Origin: Bacillota bacterium
Lineage (GTDB): Bacteria > Bacillota > UBA994 > UBA5500
DNA length: 39,370 bases
Direction: 5' to 3'
Assembly: GCA_023436245.1 (NCBI GenBank)
Contig: JAEZJZ010000079.1
Coordinates: 1 to 39,370 of the forward strand
This document shows, piece by piece, positions 1 through 8,574 of the stretch (its first letter is position 1; each line of letters begins with the position of its first letter). Below the pieces are notes generated by a model. It was not told the DNA's origin. It made no database searches and saw only the letters and a program-made list of their open reading frames with translations. Both the position numbers and the translations under genes were made by a program.

Positions 1-107
1 GATACGGTCATTATATCCAGCAGACTCTGGACAGGCAACAACGTCAGCTTCTTGACCTTTCATTGCGTCAGAAACACCATGGCCCCACCAGCGCTTCATC
101 TCATTAA
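1..107 (+). CDS. 3' end of an unknown gene (partial, start outside window)
   Basis: The frame beginning at base 3 is open from the window edge to a TAA at 105-107. It reads as a hydrophilic, Gln- and Arg-rich helical tail (YIQQTLDRQQRQLLDLSL) ending in HHGPTSASSH. It looks more protein-like than the other two forward frames, but only 34 codons are visible and I do not recognise the family. It stops 93 bases before the radical SAM gene on the same strand, so it may belong to the same unit. It could even be a precursor peptide for that enzyme, but nothing visible proves it. Confidence 0.35.
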   Translation, partial: YGHYIQQTLDRQQRQLLDLSLRQKHHGPTSASSH

Positions 108-200
108 ACTGCCACCTCTGCATGGACGGATCCTCGCAAAAACGCGTCGACTGAAGCATGCCTGCACAAACCAAGACACGCAAGAAAGGATGATAGGACA

Positions 201-1517
201 ATGGAGTTCGGAACCTATAATATTGCCTTCGAGTCTCCGAACAGCCCAGGAAAGACAATGGTCTTCAACACACTATCTAAGTGTTGCGTGGAACTGGACA
301 ACGAGATCATCTCCAGTCTCCAGACGGGCAGTGCTACCCATCTGACGGATGAGGAAATGAATGTCCTCAGATCAGGCCTAATCATAGTGCAAGATCGCGA
401 GCACGAACGCAACTTACTCAAGTACAGCATGAACGTTAGTAGGTTTGGGAACGCCTCCATGCACCTTAATATCTACACGACTTTCCACTGCAATTTCTCG
501 TGCCCCTACTGCTACGAGAATGCCTCAGGCACCCTTAGAAGCGGTGATATGGGCGAGGAAACCGCTGAAAGCCTCTTAGCGTGGCTAGAGCGTTTCATTT
601 CGGGCAGAGCCTTGTCACTGCTCCAAGTTCGTCTCTACGGCGGAGAACCACTATGCAATATGGATAGGGTGAGTCAGCTGTGTGTAGGGCTGAGGCGCAT
701 CTGCAACGAGAACGGAGTGGATCTTCAGTCATATGTGATTACAAATGGATCGCTAATTGATGACTCTATTCTGGACACATTATCAGGCATCAATCTTAAC
801 ATGGTTCAGATCACACTTGATGGCCCGCAGACTATTCATGACAAGATGCGGCCATTCCTAGACGGGCAGGGCACCTACGAGGTGATAATGCGAAATCTCG
901 AAAAAGTGCTTTCACGGAACCTAACAGTGATGATAAGGACTAATGTCAATAAGGACACCATAGAGCAGGCCAAGGGCCTTATAGACGACATGAGTGGACG
1001 AGGGCTAGTCAGCGGCAGGAACGTCTACCTAGAACTAGCCTCCATCTACACGGAAGACTGGGACAGCCAATGTGGGGTGGATACGTGCCTAGATGCCGCC
1101 GATTACGACGCCCTGAGACGAGTGAAAATGCACGCAATTTCAAGAGGATTCAGGATCAGAAATCCCTTCTTCTTCGATCAATGCTTTGCTCTCGCCGCGA
1201 ACAACTTCGAAATCACACCCACAGGCGACCTCTTCTCATGCACTAGTTTTGTCGGGAGATCAAAGTTTTGCTTAGGAAATGTAAGCGAAGCAGGTTTTCG
1301 GCCCATTTACTTCGAGATGATGGCGCATGAGCCATACGACGACGAGTGCGTTCGGTGCCCTTATATTCCCATCTGCATGGGCGGCTGCAGGGCTCAGGTC
1401 GCGATGGAGACCGGCACAATAGGCTCCAAAAAGTGCAACAGGGAGAACCTAAAGAACATTACCGTGGATGGCCTGAAAGTATACTATTCGCAGGGTTGGG
1501 TGTATGAGAACAGTTAG
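201..1517 (+). CDS. Radical SAM/SPASM domain protein (peptide-maturase type)
   Basis: A 438-aa radical S-adenosylmethionine enzyme. The SAM-cluster motif CxxxCxxC is at C97, C101 and C104 (CNFSCPYC), and the SAM-binding GGEP is at 147-150. The C-terminal SPASM region has Cys at about 328, 347, 383, 386, 392, 396 and 412 (including CVRCPYIPICMGGC), enough for two auxiliary 4Fe-4S clusters. This architecture is known from anaerobic sulfatase-maturating enzymes and RiPP maturases that modify peptide side chains; the substrate here is unknown. The N-terminal ~85 residues precede the barrel and could be a peptide-recognition region, though I do not see a clear RRE fold. ATG 201 follows an AAAGGA site at 185-190. 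Next gene starts 60 bases downstream. Base composition is less G+C-rich than the operon after 4415, a hint of transfer. Family assignment is firm, the precise role is not. Confidence 0.9.
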   Translation: MEFGTYNIAFESPNSPGKTMVFNTLSKCCVELDNEIISSLQTGSATHLTDEEMNVLRSGLIIVQDREHERNLLKYSMNVSRFGNASMHLNIYTTFHCNFSCPYCYENASGTLRSGDMGEETAESLLAWLERFISGRALSLLQVRLYGGEPLCNMDRVSQLCVGLRRICNENGVDLQSYVITNGSLIDDSILDTLSGINLNMVQITLDGPQTIHDKMRPFLDGQGTYEVIMRNLEKVLSRNLTVMIRTNVNKDTIEQAKGLIDDMSGRGLVSGRNVYLELASIYTEDWDSQCGVDTCLDAADYDALRRVKMHAISRGFRIRNPFFFDQCFALAANNFEITPTGDLFSCTSFVGRSKFCLGNVSEAGFRPIYFEMMAHEPYDDECVRCPYIPICMGGCRAQVAMETGTIGSKKCNRENLKNITVDGLKVYYSQGWVYENS

Positions 1518-1577
1518 GCTGGCACCTAACCAGAGCAGGAAGACGACCGTCTTGGTGAAGGCTGAGGAGGGATCAGT

Positions 1578-2735
1578 TTGTGTGCTAATCACCGGCTGCT
1601 GAGATATCAGCAGGCAATCGTATCGAAACGAAAAACAGAATCTGAGCTGATATCTCTCAGGGTCGGTGAGCCAGAGTTTGACACTCCTTCTCACATAGTG
1701 GAGGCCGCGTGTAGCGCATTAAGGTCAGGCTTTACACGCTATGGGGCAGTGAATGGGTTAATCGAGCTGATGGAGCTGATTGCTCACAAGATAGCTGTGG
1801 CGAACGATATCGCGGTTCATCCGCATGAAATAGTAGTGACTTCCGGAGTGAAGATGGCTCTGTTTCTAGCGTGCAGAGCCATACTGGAACCTGGAGATGA
1901 GGTCATTATCCCAGCGCCTTACTTCTCCAGCTACGTTCCGCTCGTACTCAACGCACAGCCGACGGCTCACATCAAACTGCTGCCACTTCTTCCGCCGCAT
2001 TTCGCGCTTAATGGCTCAATGCTGGAAGAGCACATTGGTCCGAAGACTCGAATGATAATACTGAATTATCCGAATAACCCCACTGGGTCTATGTTAGATA
2101 GTGCGGAAATGTCCAGCATTCTTGAGGTCATTAATCGTTGCGAAAGCTATCTTGTCTCGGACGAAGTATATGGGGGAATCGTTCTTGATAGAAAACCACA
2201 CATCTCCTTCGCTCATTGGCCTGATTACCAACAGAATGTAATCGTGGTCAACGGCTTCAAGGAACACGCAATGGCAGGCTGGAGAATCGGGTACGTTCAC
2301 GCACCAATGCACCTGATACCCCGCATCGTGGATGCTAACGCGCACATCAACTCAAACACCCCCACGTTCGTTCAGAAGGCAGCAGTGGCGGCGCTTACCG
2401 GCCCAACTGACCATGTAGATTGCTACATCAGAGAGCTACTAAAGCGCAAGAGTGCGTATGATTCCTGCTTCCGCAAAGCGAATGCATGTGTAGGAACAAG
2501 CATAGATGGAGGCTTTTTCGGGTTTGTCGACATTTCCTCGACCGGATTGGACTCTGACACTTTCTGCGCTCGCCTAATTGAGGAGAAGGGAATAGTAGCA
2601 AACCCTGGCATAGTCTACGGGAGAGACTATGATGATTGGGTGCGAGTTTCCCTGTGCAATTCTACCCCACAAGTTATCCATGGTCTACGCGAGATGTCGG
2701 CGCTCATGACCGAGTTGGCCCTTGGTCAGCTTTAG
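1578..2735 (+). CDS. PLP-dependent aminotransferase, class I/II (fold type I)
   Basis: A 385-aa fold-type I aminotransferase. Visible landmarks are the NYPNNPTG motif (about 163-170), the pyridoxal-ring Asp in SDEVYGG (about D195), the Schiff-base Lys K228 in GFKEHAMAGWRIGY, and a C-terminal carboxylate-binding Arg in WVRVSLCN. These are the standard residues of aspartate/aromatic-type transaminases, so it should move an amino group between an amino acid and a 2-oxo acid in the cytoplasm. The start is TTG 1578, set by GAGGAGG at 1564-1570 with seven bases of spacing; no ATG or GTG fits as well. It lies between a radical SAM enzyme and an aldo/keto reductase, suggesting a dedicated small-molecule or peptide-tailoring pathway rather than general nitrogen metabolism. 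The substrate cannot be read from sequence. Confidence 0.9.
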   Translation: MCANHRLLRYQQAIVSKRKTESELISLRVGEPEFDTPSHIVEAACSALRSGFTRYGAVNGLIELMELIAHKIAVANDIAVHPHEIVVTSGVKMALFLACRAILEPGDEVIIPAPYFSSYVPLVLNAQPTAHIKLLPLLPPHFALNGSMLEEHIGPKTRMIILNYPNNPTGSMLDSAEMSSILEVINRCESYLVSDEVYGGIVLDRKPHISFAHWPDYQQNVIVVNGFKEHAMAGWRIGYVHAPMHLIPRIVDANAHINSNTPTFVQKAAVAALTGPTDHVDCYIRELLKRKSAYDSCFRKANACVGTSIDGGFFGFVDISSTGLDSDTFCARLIEEKGIVANPGIVYGRDYDDWVRVSLCNSTPQVIHGLREMSALMTELALGQL

Positions 2736-2776
2736 CTCAGGGTTGCGTCACGAAATTTCTCGGGAGGATACTGCCA

Positions 2777-4018
2777 ATGAGATACGTGAAATTCGGTAGG
2801 CTGGCGTTTGAGGTATCAATGCTTGGATTAGGATGCATGCGGTTGCCTCTGCAGAATGAGCAGTTGGTCAGTAACACCGCATCGGGTCGTCTGGTTGATA
2901 GAGCCTTGTCTGTTCAGTTGATTCGCGAGTCTATAGATCTTGGCATCAACTACATTGATACGGCCTACACGTACCAGAACGGGCAGAGCGAGCTGGCTGT
3001 GGGCGAGGCCCTAACGGACGGTTACAGGGAAAAAGTCAAGCTAGCAACCAAGCTGCCAGTTCAGCTAGTTAAGCAGGCAACAGACCTAGATCGGTTTCTG
3101 GAGCTACAGCTTGGAAGGCTAAAAACTGACTATGTTGACTTCTATCTTCTCCACGGTTTGAGGGATGAATGGTGGGACAAAATGACGAGCATGGATGTCT
3201 TGGGTTACTTTGACAAATGGATTGGGCGTGGACAGATCAGACACGCTGGGTTCTCGTTTCATGGATCATATGATCTATTCAAGTTAATCATTGACTCATA
3301 TGATTGGGCGATGTGCTTGGTTCAGCAGAACTACTCAAAACCTGAAGACCAGGCAGGCGTGCGTGGAGTCCGCTACGCGGCTAGTAAAGGTGTACCTGTC
3401 GTCATCATGGGCCCCCTGCTTGGGGGGCGGCTGGCAGATCCACCACCTGAGGTAGCCGTTCTACTAGAGAAGAGGATAGAGAAGCGCTCGCCTATTGAAT
3501 GGGCTTTCAGGTGGCCGGTCAGTCTTCCAGGTGTGATCACCGTACTCAGCGGGATGAGTAGTGTCGAACAGGTAAGGGAGAATGTGAGGCTCTTTGACAC
3601 AATCGATATCGGTCCTCTATCAGAAGAAGAGAAGGAGGTGTACGACAAAGCGGCTCAATCGTATAGAAGCCGAAGGAAACACACCTGCACCGGGTGTGGA
3701 TATTGTATGCCATGCCCACACCATGTGCACGTCTCGTTCCTTATGTACCTATACGGAGAACTGTCAACCTACGGGGCCACAACCAGAGATCGCGAAACCT
3801 ATCATGCCCTACAGGAGCAGGGCAGAGGGGCATCCAGTTGCAGGCACTGCGGTAGCTGTGTTTCGCGCTGCCCGCAGCACTTGCCCGTAGCCGAGCTCTT
3901 GCGCGAACTTGACGGAATCCTTTCGATGCCAACACCAACTGAGGGTAATCATATGCGCGTAAGGCCGCGGCTCCCAGTAGACTTGCCTGATGATAGATGC
4001 CGGTTGAGGACACGCTAG
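2777..4018 (+). CDS. Aldo/keto reductase with C-terminal ferredoxin-like Fe-S module
   Basis: A 413-aa protein starting at ATG 2777, preceded by GGGAGG at 2762-2767; the frame is open further upstream but overlaps the aminotransferase. Residues 1-300 form an aldo/keto reductase barrel with the catalytic tetrad visible: D61 and Y66 in IDTAYTY, K92 in LATKLP, H126 in YLLHG. The C-terminal ~100 residues carry two Cys clusters (CTGCGYCMPCP and CRHCGSCVSRCP) typical of AKRs annotated with a 4Fe-4S dicluster domain. Such proteins probably couple carbonyl reduction to ferredoxin-like electron flow rather than only NADPH. Third gene of the lower-G+C cassette; it could reduce the oxo group produced by the adjacent transaminase, which is inference. 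The last ~35 residues are basic and not part of a domain I recognise. Confidence 0.88.
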   Translation: MRYVKFGRLAFEVSMLGLGCMRLPLQNEQLVSNTASGRLVDRALSVQLIRESIDLGINYIDTAYTYQNGQSELAVGEALTDGYREKVKLATKLPVQLVKQATDLDRFLELQLGRLKTDYVDFYLLHGLRDEWWDKMTSMDVLGYFDKWIGRGQIRHAGFSFHGSYDLFKLIIDSYDWAMCLVQQNYSKPEDQAGVRGVRYAASKGVPVVIMGPLLGGRLADPPPEVAVLLEKRIEKRSPIEWAFRWPVSLPGVITVLSGMSSVEQVRENVRLFDTIDIGPLSEEEKEVYDKAAQSYRSRRKHTCTGCGYCMPCPHHVHVSFLMYLYGELSTYGATTRDRETYHALQEQGRGASSCRHCGSCVSRCPQHLPVAELLRELDGILSMPTPTEGNHMRVRPRLPVDLPDDRCRLRTR

Positions 4019-4212
4019 AGCTCTACACCCCTGCCGCAATTATCTAGACTCCGAGTCCTCGCCCTCATCTTCCAGGAGACTGATGCTCCTACCCCACTAA
4101 GGGGAGAGACCAGTCCTTGCTTTCCCTTCCAGGGGCCGCCCCTCCGCGGGTGTCATCTCCCCGCAACACAAGCCCTATGCCTCCCCGGTACTAAGTCACG
4201 TTGGCCGGCGCA

Positions 4213-4246
4213 CTCGGGCCCTGAACCCTGCATCCATAGGCCCGAG
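4213..4246. repeat. Perfect 8-bp inverted repeat (hairpin)
   Basis: CTCGGGCC at 4213-4220 faces GGCCCGAG at 4239-4246 across an 18-base loop. No T-run follows on the forward side, so it is a weak candidate for a terminator. It lies 44 bases upstream of a -35 box and might be an operator. Confidence 0.5.
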
Positions 4247-4289
4247 GAGTCAAGTGTTGCTTCTGGCGCCCTGGGCGACTTGGCATGTA

Positions 4290-4318
4290 TTGACAGCAAG
4301 CAAGTGGAAAGCTACGCT
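4290..4318 (+). promoter_or_regulatory. Putative sigma-A-type promoter for the GlmL-like operon
   Basis: A perfect TTGACA at 4290-4295 is followed after 17 bases by TACGCT (4313-4318), a weak match to TATAAT. It lies about 100 bases before GTG 4415. The -35 box is strong and the -10 box is poor, so an activator may be needed. Confidence 0.4.
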
Positions 4319-4414
4319 ATTGGTAGCAGTATTTCTGTCTATTGTGAACTGTGCAAACATGAATTGAGAACACTGCTCCAGAACGACGATAGAAAAGGTC
4401 AAGGAGGTACGTTG

Positions 4415-6232
4415 GTGAGGCGTTACCTGATTCTAGATGTGGGGAGTACCACGACCAAAGCGCTAGTCATTGAGCCTGTCGATGGCGAATACCGGGTGGC
4501 ATACCGAGGAGAGGCTGCTACCACCGTAGAGGCTCCGTACGAGGATGTGACCATCGGCGTGCAACAGGCTGTGGCTGAGATCTGCAGGCTGAGCGGGTAT
4601 CCGTTGCTCGCTGATGGCCAGATCAACTGTGGGCCAGGCGGCTGTACGGACTTCTTGGCCACTAGCAGTGCCGGCGGTGGGTTGCAGATACTTGTTTGCG
4701 GTTTGGTCAAGCAGGTGACAGCGGAGAGTGCACAACGGGCTGCACTCGGAGCCGGGGCAATCTTGTTGGATGTCCTTTCGGCAGATGACGGGCGGACTGT
4801 CTTTCAGCGCATGGAGGCGATTCGCGGCGCCCGGCCGGACATGATCCTGCTGGCTGGGGGTGTGGACGGGGCCGTGAAGACTGACTTCGCAGTCGAGTTC
4901 TGTGACATACTGAACAGCGCCCGACCCAAACCGCGCTTCGGCCAGGGATTTCGGCTACCGGTGATCTATGCCGGCAACGCCACAGCCAGGCCGCTGGTCA
5001 GCGATACACTGAACGAGCTGTTCGAACTGCACGTTGTGCCCAACTTGCGCCCTGGCTTCGGCGAGGAGAACTTACAGCCCACGCGTCAGCGCATCCACGA
5101 TCTGTTCTTGAGCCACGTGATGCAGCAGGCACCGGGATACGAGAAACTGCAGGCGCAGACCACGGCACCGATTCTGCCGACTCCCGTCGCCGTGGGACAG
5201 ATTATGACCCGACTGGCTGAGCGCGACAAGATCAGCATTCTAGGGGCTGACATCGGCGGAGCTACCACGGACATCTTCTCGGTGCTTGACGGGCAGTTCA
5301 ACCGCACCGTCAGCGCCAACTTGGGTATGAGCTACAGCGCTGGCAACGTGCTGCGGAGTGCTGGCGCCGCCGCCATCCAACGCTGGCTTCCTTTTGCTGT
5401 GGAAACCAGCGCTCTGGCCGACACTGTTGCCCACAAGCTGATCAACCCCACCAGTGTGCCGGCTACTTTCCGCGACCTATTGATCGAACAGGCACTGGCG
5501 AGAGAAGCATTGCGCTTGGCACTGATGCAGCATACTGAGCTGATCGTTGAGGTGCCGCGTGAACTCTCCGCGGCTGCTCGCGCACTATTGACTGCCCCCA
5601 AGTTCCTCACCAGGGGGAAACACCTGATCGACCTGGAGCGCATCGATCTGTTGGTGGGCAGTGGCGGCGTGCTTTCTCATGCGCCAGTTCGGGCACAGGC
5701 AGCGTTGATGCTGCTGGACGCTTTTCAGCCGCTTGGCTACACCTACTTAGCAGTGGACAGCATCTTCATGATGCCGCACTTGGGAGTACTAGCTCAGGTG
5801 GATGTAGATGCAGCCCTGCATGTACTGGAGCGCGACTGCTTTGTGCGCCTTGGGCCCAGCTTCAGCCTCTTCGGCATGCCAGCTGATCACTGCCGCTTGG
5901 GTAGGCCGGCACTGACGTTCACGCTGGAAACAAGGCAGGGGAAGATACAAAAAACGGTGGACGGGGGAGAGATCCTGATTCTGCCTCTGCCCTCAGGGGA
6001 GACCGGAACCATTCATCTGCATCCGCTAGGTGGGGGTGACATCGGTGCAGGCAAGGGCGCAGCCCTCAGCAAGGAAGTCTTGGGCGGGGTGGTGGGCGTG
6101 ATCCTTGACTGTCGCGGCCGGCCGTTACCAGCCCTTGATGAGGCCGACTGCGCTGCGCTGCAGCGGCGGTGGCAGGCAGCGGCCGGTGCCTACGCACCTG
6201 AACAGATGGTTGCGGCGGGGAGGAACGTCTGA
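4415..6232 (+). CDS. glmL: GlmL/MutL-family ATPase (glutamate mutase reactivase-like)
   Basis: A 605-aa ASKHA-fold protein of the GlmL (MutL) family. The phosphate-1 loop DVGSTTTK is at residues 8-15. A second phosphate loop, GADIGGATTDIFS, lies mid-protein, and the family signature VGSGGVLSHAP followed by DSIFMMPHLG lies in the second half. GlmL proteins accompany B12-dependent glutamate mutase and related mutases and are thought to act as reactivating chaperones. Here no mutase subunit is in the window, so the client is unknown. Start chosen at GTG 4415, six bases after AAGGAGGT (4401-4408); TTG 4412 is too close. The next gene begins two bases after the stop, so they are co-translated. Length is somewhat above what I would expect for a typical GlmL (about 460 aa). 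Confidence 0.85.
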   Translation: MRRYLILDVGSTTTKALVIEPVDGEYRVAYRGEAATTVEAPYEDVTIGVQQAVAEICRLSGYPLLADGQINCGPGGCTDFLATSSAGGGLQILVCGLVKQVTAESAQRAALGAGAILLDVLSADDGRTVFQRMEAIRGARPDMILLAGGVDGAVKTDFAVEFCDILNSARPKPRFGQGFRLPVIYAGNATARPLVSDTLNELFELHVVPNLRPGFGEENLQPTRQRIHDLFLSHVMQQAPGYEKLQAQTTAPILPTPVAVGQIMTRLAERDKISILGADIGGATTDIFSVLDGQFNRTVSANLGMSYSAGNVLRSAGAAAIQRWLPFAVETSALADTVAHKLINPTSVPATFRDLLIEQALAREALRLALMQHTELIVEVPRELSAAARALLTAPKFLTRGKHLIDLERIDLLVGSGGVLSHAPVRAQAALMLLDAFQPLGYTYLAVDSIFMMPHLGVLAQVDVDAALHVLERDCFVRLGPSFSLFGMPADHCRLGRPALTFTLETRQGKIQKTVDGGEILILPLPSGETGTIHLHPLGGGDIGAGKGAALSKEVLGGVVGVILDCRGRPLPALDEADCAALQRRWQAAAGAYAPEQMVAAGRNV

Positions 6233-6233
6233 A

Positions 6234-7568
6234 ATGGCAGAGCCAATATACATTGAGCGTACGCGCAAACTCGCATACAGCGGGCAACTGCTGGTGCAGG
6301 TGGGCGACTGGGTGAACGAACAGGATGTTATCGGGCAAATAGACTACCTGCCGGGTGCCATCCGCCGCGTGCCTGTTGCCGCTGGGCTTCGAGTCGACGG
6401 CCCGCAGATGCCATCATATATGCTTCTGGCGGAGGGTGCATCGGTGGCCGTTGGCGAGACGATTGCGGCCAGCGACTGCTTCGGCGAGCGACGCCAGGCC
6501 TTGTCTCCATATTCTGGGTACATTGGACTGATCTCGCGCACTCTCGGGCACGTGTATGTGCGAGAACCAATACCGCTTGGAGCCAGCGAGACCGTAACCA
6601 TCGACGTCGCCGGTGCACTGGGCGTGAGACCAACACAGATGCGCGACTGCCTGCGGGTGGTCGAAGGCCAGATGGTTCTGCCCGAGCAGGTGATAGCCGT
6701 TGCCGGGGCACGGAATCGCCGAAGTTTCGTCAAGTCACCCGTTTACGGCCAGGTGGTTCGCATCGGCGAAGGCCAAGCGGTTGTCCAGCCGACCCATGTC
6801 AGCACAGAACTGCGCGCTGGGTACGCCGGCCGAGTGGTCACTGTGCAACCCGGGCAACAGGCGGTTATCGGGGCCTTTGCTCACGTGATCAAGGGTCAAT
6901 ATGGCATCGGCGGTGAGGCGGGCGGGGCTCTGCTGGTCGCCGGGGGTCCAGATGACGTACTGCGGGCAGACGCCGCCAGCGATGCCTGGCAGGGGAAAGT
7001 GGTGGTAGGCGGCAAGACGGCCGACCTCGCGGCATTGCAGCGGGCAGCGGCTGTCGGCGCATCGGCGCTGGTGGTCGGTCACCTGCCGTTATTGGCACTT
7101 CAACGATACGCGCAGAGCGACACTCTGGGAATTACCGGCAACGAAAAGGTGCCGATGACTGTCATTCTGCTTTCGGGATTTCTGCCGGCCGCTCTTTCCG
7201 AAGACATCTGGGAGAACCTCACGGCACTCGCCGGTCGTTACGCTACCGTTAACGGGTCCACGCATGTGCGGGCTGGTGCTGTGCGACCGGAACTAGTGGT
7301 CTGCGAGCACCGCTGGTCAGACAACTGGCGCAGGACACCGCCGGCTCAGCCGGAGCTGGCAGTCGGCTCATCGGTGCAGGTCATCCGCGAGCCACTCTTT
7401 GGCATGGCCGGTGTCGTTCTGGAGCTGCCAGCCGAGCGACGCACCATTGCGACCGGTTCCCTGGTGCGAGTTGCCGAGGTACGCCTGGGGAACAACTGCG
7501 TCGCAACCGTGCCGGTGTCCAACCTCGCTGTTCTGTCCAACTGCATTGGAGGTGAGCCGCATGTCTGA
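6234..7568 (+). CDS. Beta-rich barrel-sandwich-like protein, paralogue of the 20383-21279 product
   Basis: A 444-aa protein, ATG 6234 after GGGGAGGAA. The N-terminal part (SGQLLVQVGDWVNEQDVIGQ, with a later SPYSGYIGLIS and VYGQVVRIGEGQAV) has the repeated Gly-turn pattern of barrel-sandwich/lipoyl-like domains. No lipoyl- or biotin-type Lys in a tight hairpin is obvious. The C-terminal half aligns by eye with the protein encoded at 20383-21279: GQYGIGGE against GTFGIGGE, an alternating hydrophobic Rossmann-like segment (ALVVGHL against GIIAGSI), VILLSGF against LILTSGF, and NGSTHVRAG against NGTTHLRSN. I know no biochemical function. It starts two bases after the GlmL-like gene and overlaps the next gene by eight bases, so all three products are probably made together. 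Possible roles are a scaffold or partner of the ATPase; this is inference. Confidence 0.8.
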   Translation: MAEPIYIERTRKLAYSGQLLVQVGDWVNEQDVIGQIDYLPGAIRRVPVAAGLRVDGPQMPSYMLLAEGASVAVGETIAASDCFGERRQALSPYSGYIGLISRTLGHVYVREPIPLGASETVTIDVAGALGVRPTQMRDCLRVVEGQMVLPEQVIAVAGARNRRSFVKSPVYGQVVRIGEGQAVVQPTHVSTELRAGYAGRVVTVQPGQQAVIGAFAHVIKGQYGIGGEAGGALLVAGGPDDVLRADAASDAWQGKVVVGGKTADLAALQRAAAVGASALVVGHLPLLALQRYAQSDTLGITGNEKVPMTVILLSGFLPAALSEDIWENLTALAGRYATVNGSTHVRAGAVRPELVVCEHRWSDNWRRTPPAQPELAVGSSVQVIREPLFGMAGVVLELPAERRTIATGSLVRVAEVRLGNNCVATVPVSNLAVLSNCIGGEPHV

Positions 7569-8547
7569 TCACCTCCACCTTCGGCCGCGCCTGTTCACTA
7601 GCGCAACTGACGCCAAGGCTCTCATTGCTAGATTTCGTGGCTGGCCAGACCAATTACTTACGCCGGCTGTGCTCACCCAGATCTCGTCTAAACCGAACCA
7701 ACTTGACCCAGCCATCCTTGCCCAACTGCAGCGAGAGGGGTTGTTGCGATCGACCCCGGCCGGACTTCGCTTCTCCTTGCCAGTCGACGCCACGCTGCCC
7801 ACAGTCAGGTGGTCGGAAGAGCTGTCTGAACGGTTAACGGACCATCAGGGGGCACTGCGATCAGCAGCAGTGCGGCTGCGGAAAGCCTGGCAGCATCTGG
7901 ATGGACAGACGTTCCATCCGGGGTGGGACGACATCGCCCACAGTCTTCTGGTCAGCTACATGCTATGGGTCGTGGGCGGCAGCCTCCTGCGTCGGCAGTT
8001 TGATGCAGCGGTGCTGGCGGTTGTGGTGACCAATCCCGAGACCAGCCAGTCTATCTGGCCGTCGTTCATCCGAGTGAATGGCCGTTTTGGAGTCAGCCAT
8101 CTGCTAGGCAGACTCTATGCCCAGTCTGAAGCCGTCGACGACCTGCTGCGGTCTTCCGATACGAGCCAGGCGTTGTCCAGCGTGGACGCCAACCATTCGC
8201 TCCTGGTCACTCACCCGCGGGCGCTATCGGTGATCATCGGCCTATCTGGGGCCAACTCAGAGCCAGACGGTCGAGGGCTACGCCAGGTCACGTGGCCGGT
8301 ACTGTCGGCTGCCGAACTGCGACAGTGCAGCGGAGAACTGCGTTCATTCTGCGACGCATTGCGCGCCTTGATCGAGCAGGCACTGCCCGAGACTATCGCA
8401 CTAGAAGCGTCGAGCACCGGCTTACTTCCGAGCGACTTGGCCATGGCCGCCTACGCTTGCTTAGTATACCTGATCGCAGAAGACTGGCTGCGCGCCGGTC
8501 TTCTGCCGCCGGTGCATACACTGCGATTGAATCATCTGCTGCACTGA
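7561..8547 (+). CDS. Unknown protein of the GlmL-like operon (328 aa)
   Basis: I do not recognise this family. ATG 7561 follows GGAGGTGAG (7548-7556) and overlaps the preceding stop by eight bases. The first ~80 residues (LTPAVLTQISSKPNQLDPAI then LAQLQREGLLRSTPAGLRF) resemble a small winged-helix-like segment with a helix pair and a hairpin. The remainder is helical, Leu/Ala-rich and without signal peptide or convincing membrane segments, though YMLWVVGGSLL and AAVLAVVVT are quite hydrophobic. No catalytic motif stands out. Position within the GlmL-like operon suggests a partner of the ATPase or of the beta-rich protein. Coding status is supported by ribosome site, overlap and codon use like its neighbours. 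Confidence 0.75.
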   Translation: MSDHLHLRPRLFTSATDAKALIARFRGWPDQLLTPAVLTQISSKPNQLDPAILAQLQREGLLRSTPAGLRFSLPVDATLPTVRWSEELSERLTDHQGALRSAAVRLRKAWQHLDGQTFHPGWDDIAHSLLVSYMLWVVGGSLLRRQFDAAVLAVVVTNPETSQSIWPSFIRVNGRFGVSHLLGRLYAQSEAVDDLLRSSDTSQALSSVDANHSLLVTHPRALSVIIGLSGANSEPDGRGLRQVTWPVLSAAELRQCSGELRSFCDALRALIEQALPETIALEASSTGLLPSDLAMAAYACLVYLIAEDWLRAGLLPPVHTLRLNHLLH

Positions 8548-8574
8548 GCACACGAACGACGGAGGTGTATGCGT

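Larger units (their letters stand above)
4019..4414. other. Intergenic region between the AKR gene and the GlmL-like operon
   Basis: About 400 bases with no supported gene. It contains a G+C-rich hairpin around 4127-4145 (AGGGGC facing GCCCCT), the longer inverted repeat at 4213-4246 and a promoter at 4290-4318. It separates the lower-G+C cassette from the next operon. Confidence 0.6.

Noticed and set aside
52..345. Forward 97-codon frame overlapping the radical SAM start
   Set aside because: Overlaps the motif-bearing SPASM gene in another frame and has no ribosome site or family-like sequence.
4060..4170. B12-riboswitch-like pieces (CCAGGAGACTGATGC near 4071 and CCCCGCAAC near 4159) before the GlmL-like gene
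   Set aside because: In a cobalamin riboswitch the CCCGCAAC element precedes the B12 box; here the order is reversed and the paired core is missing.
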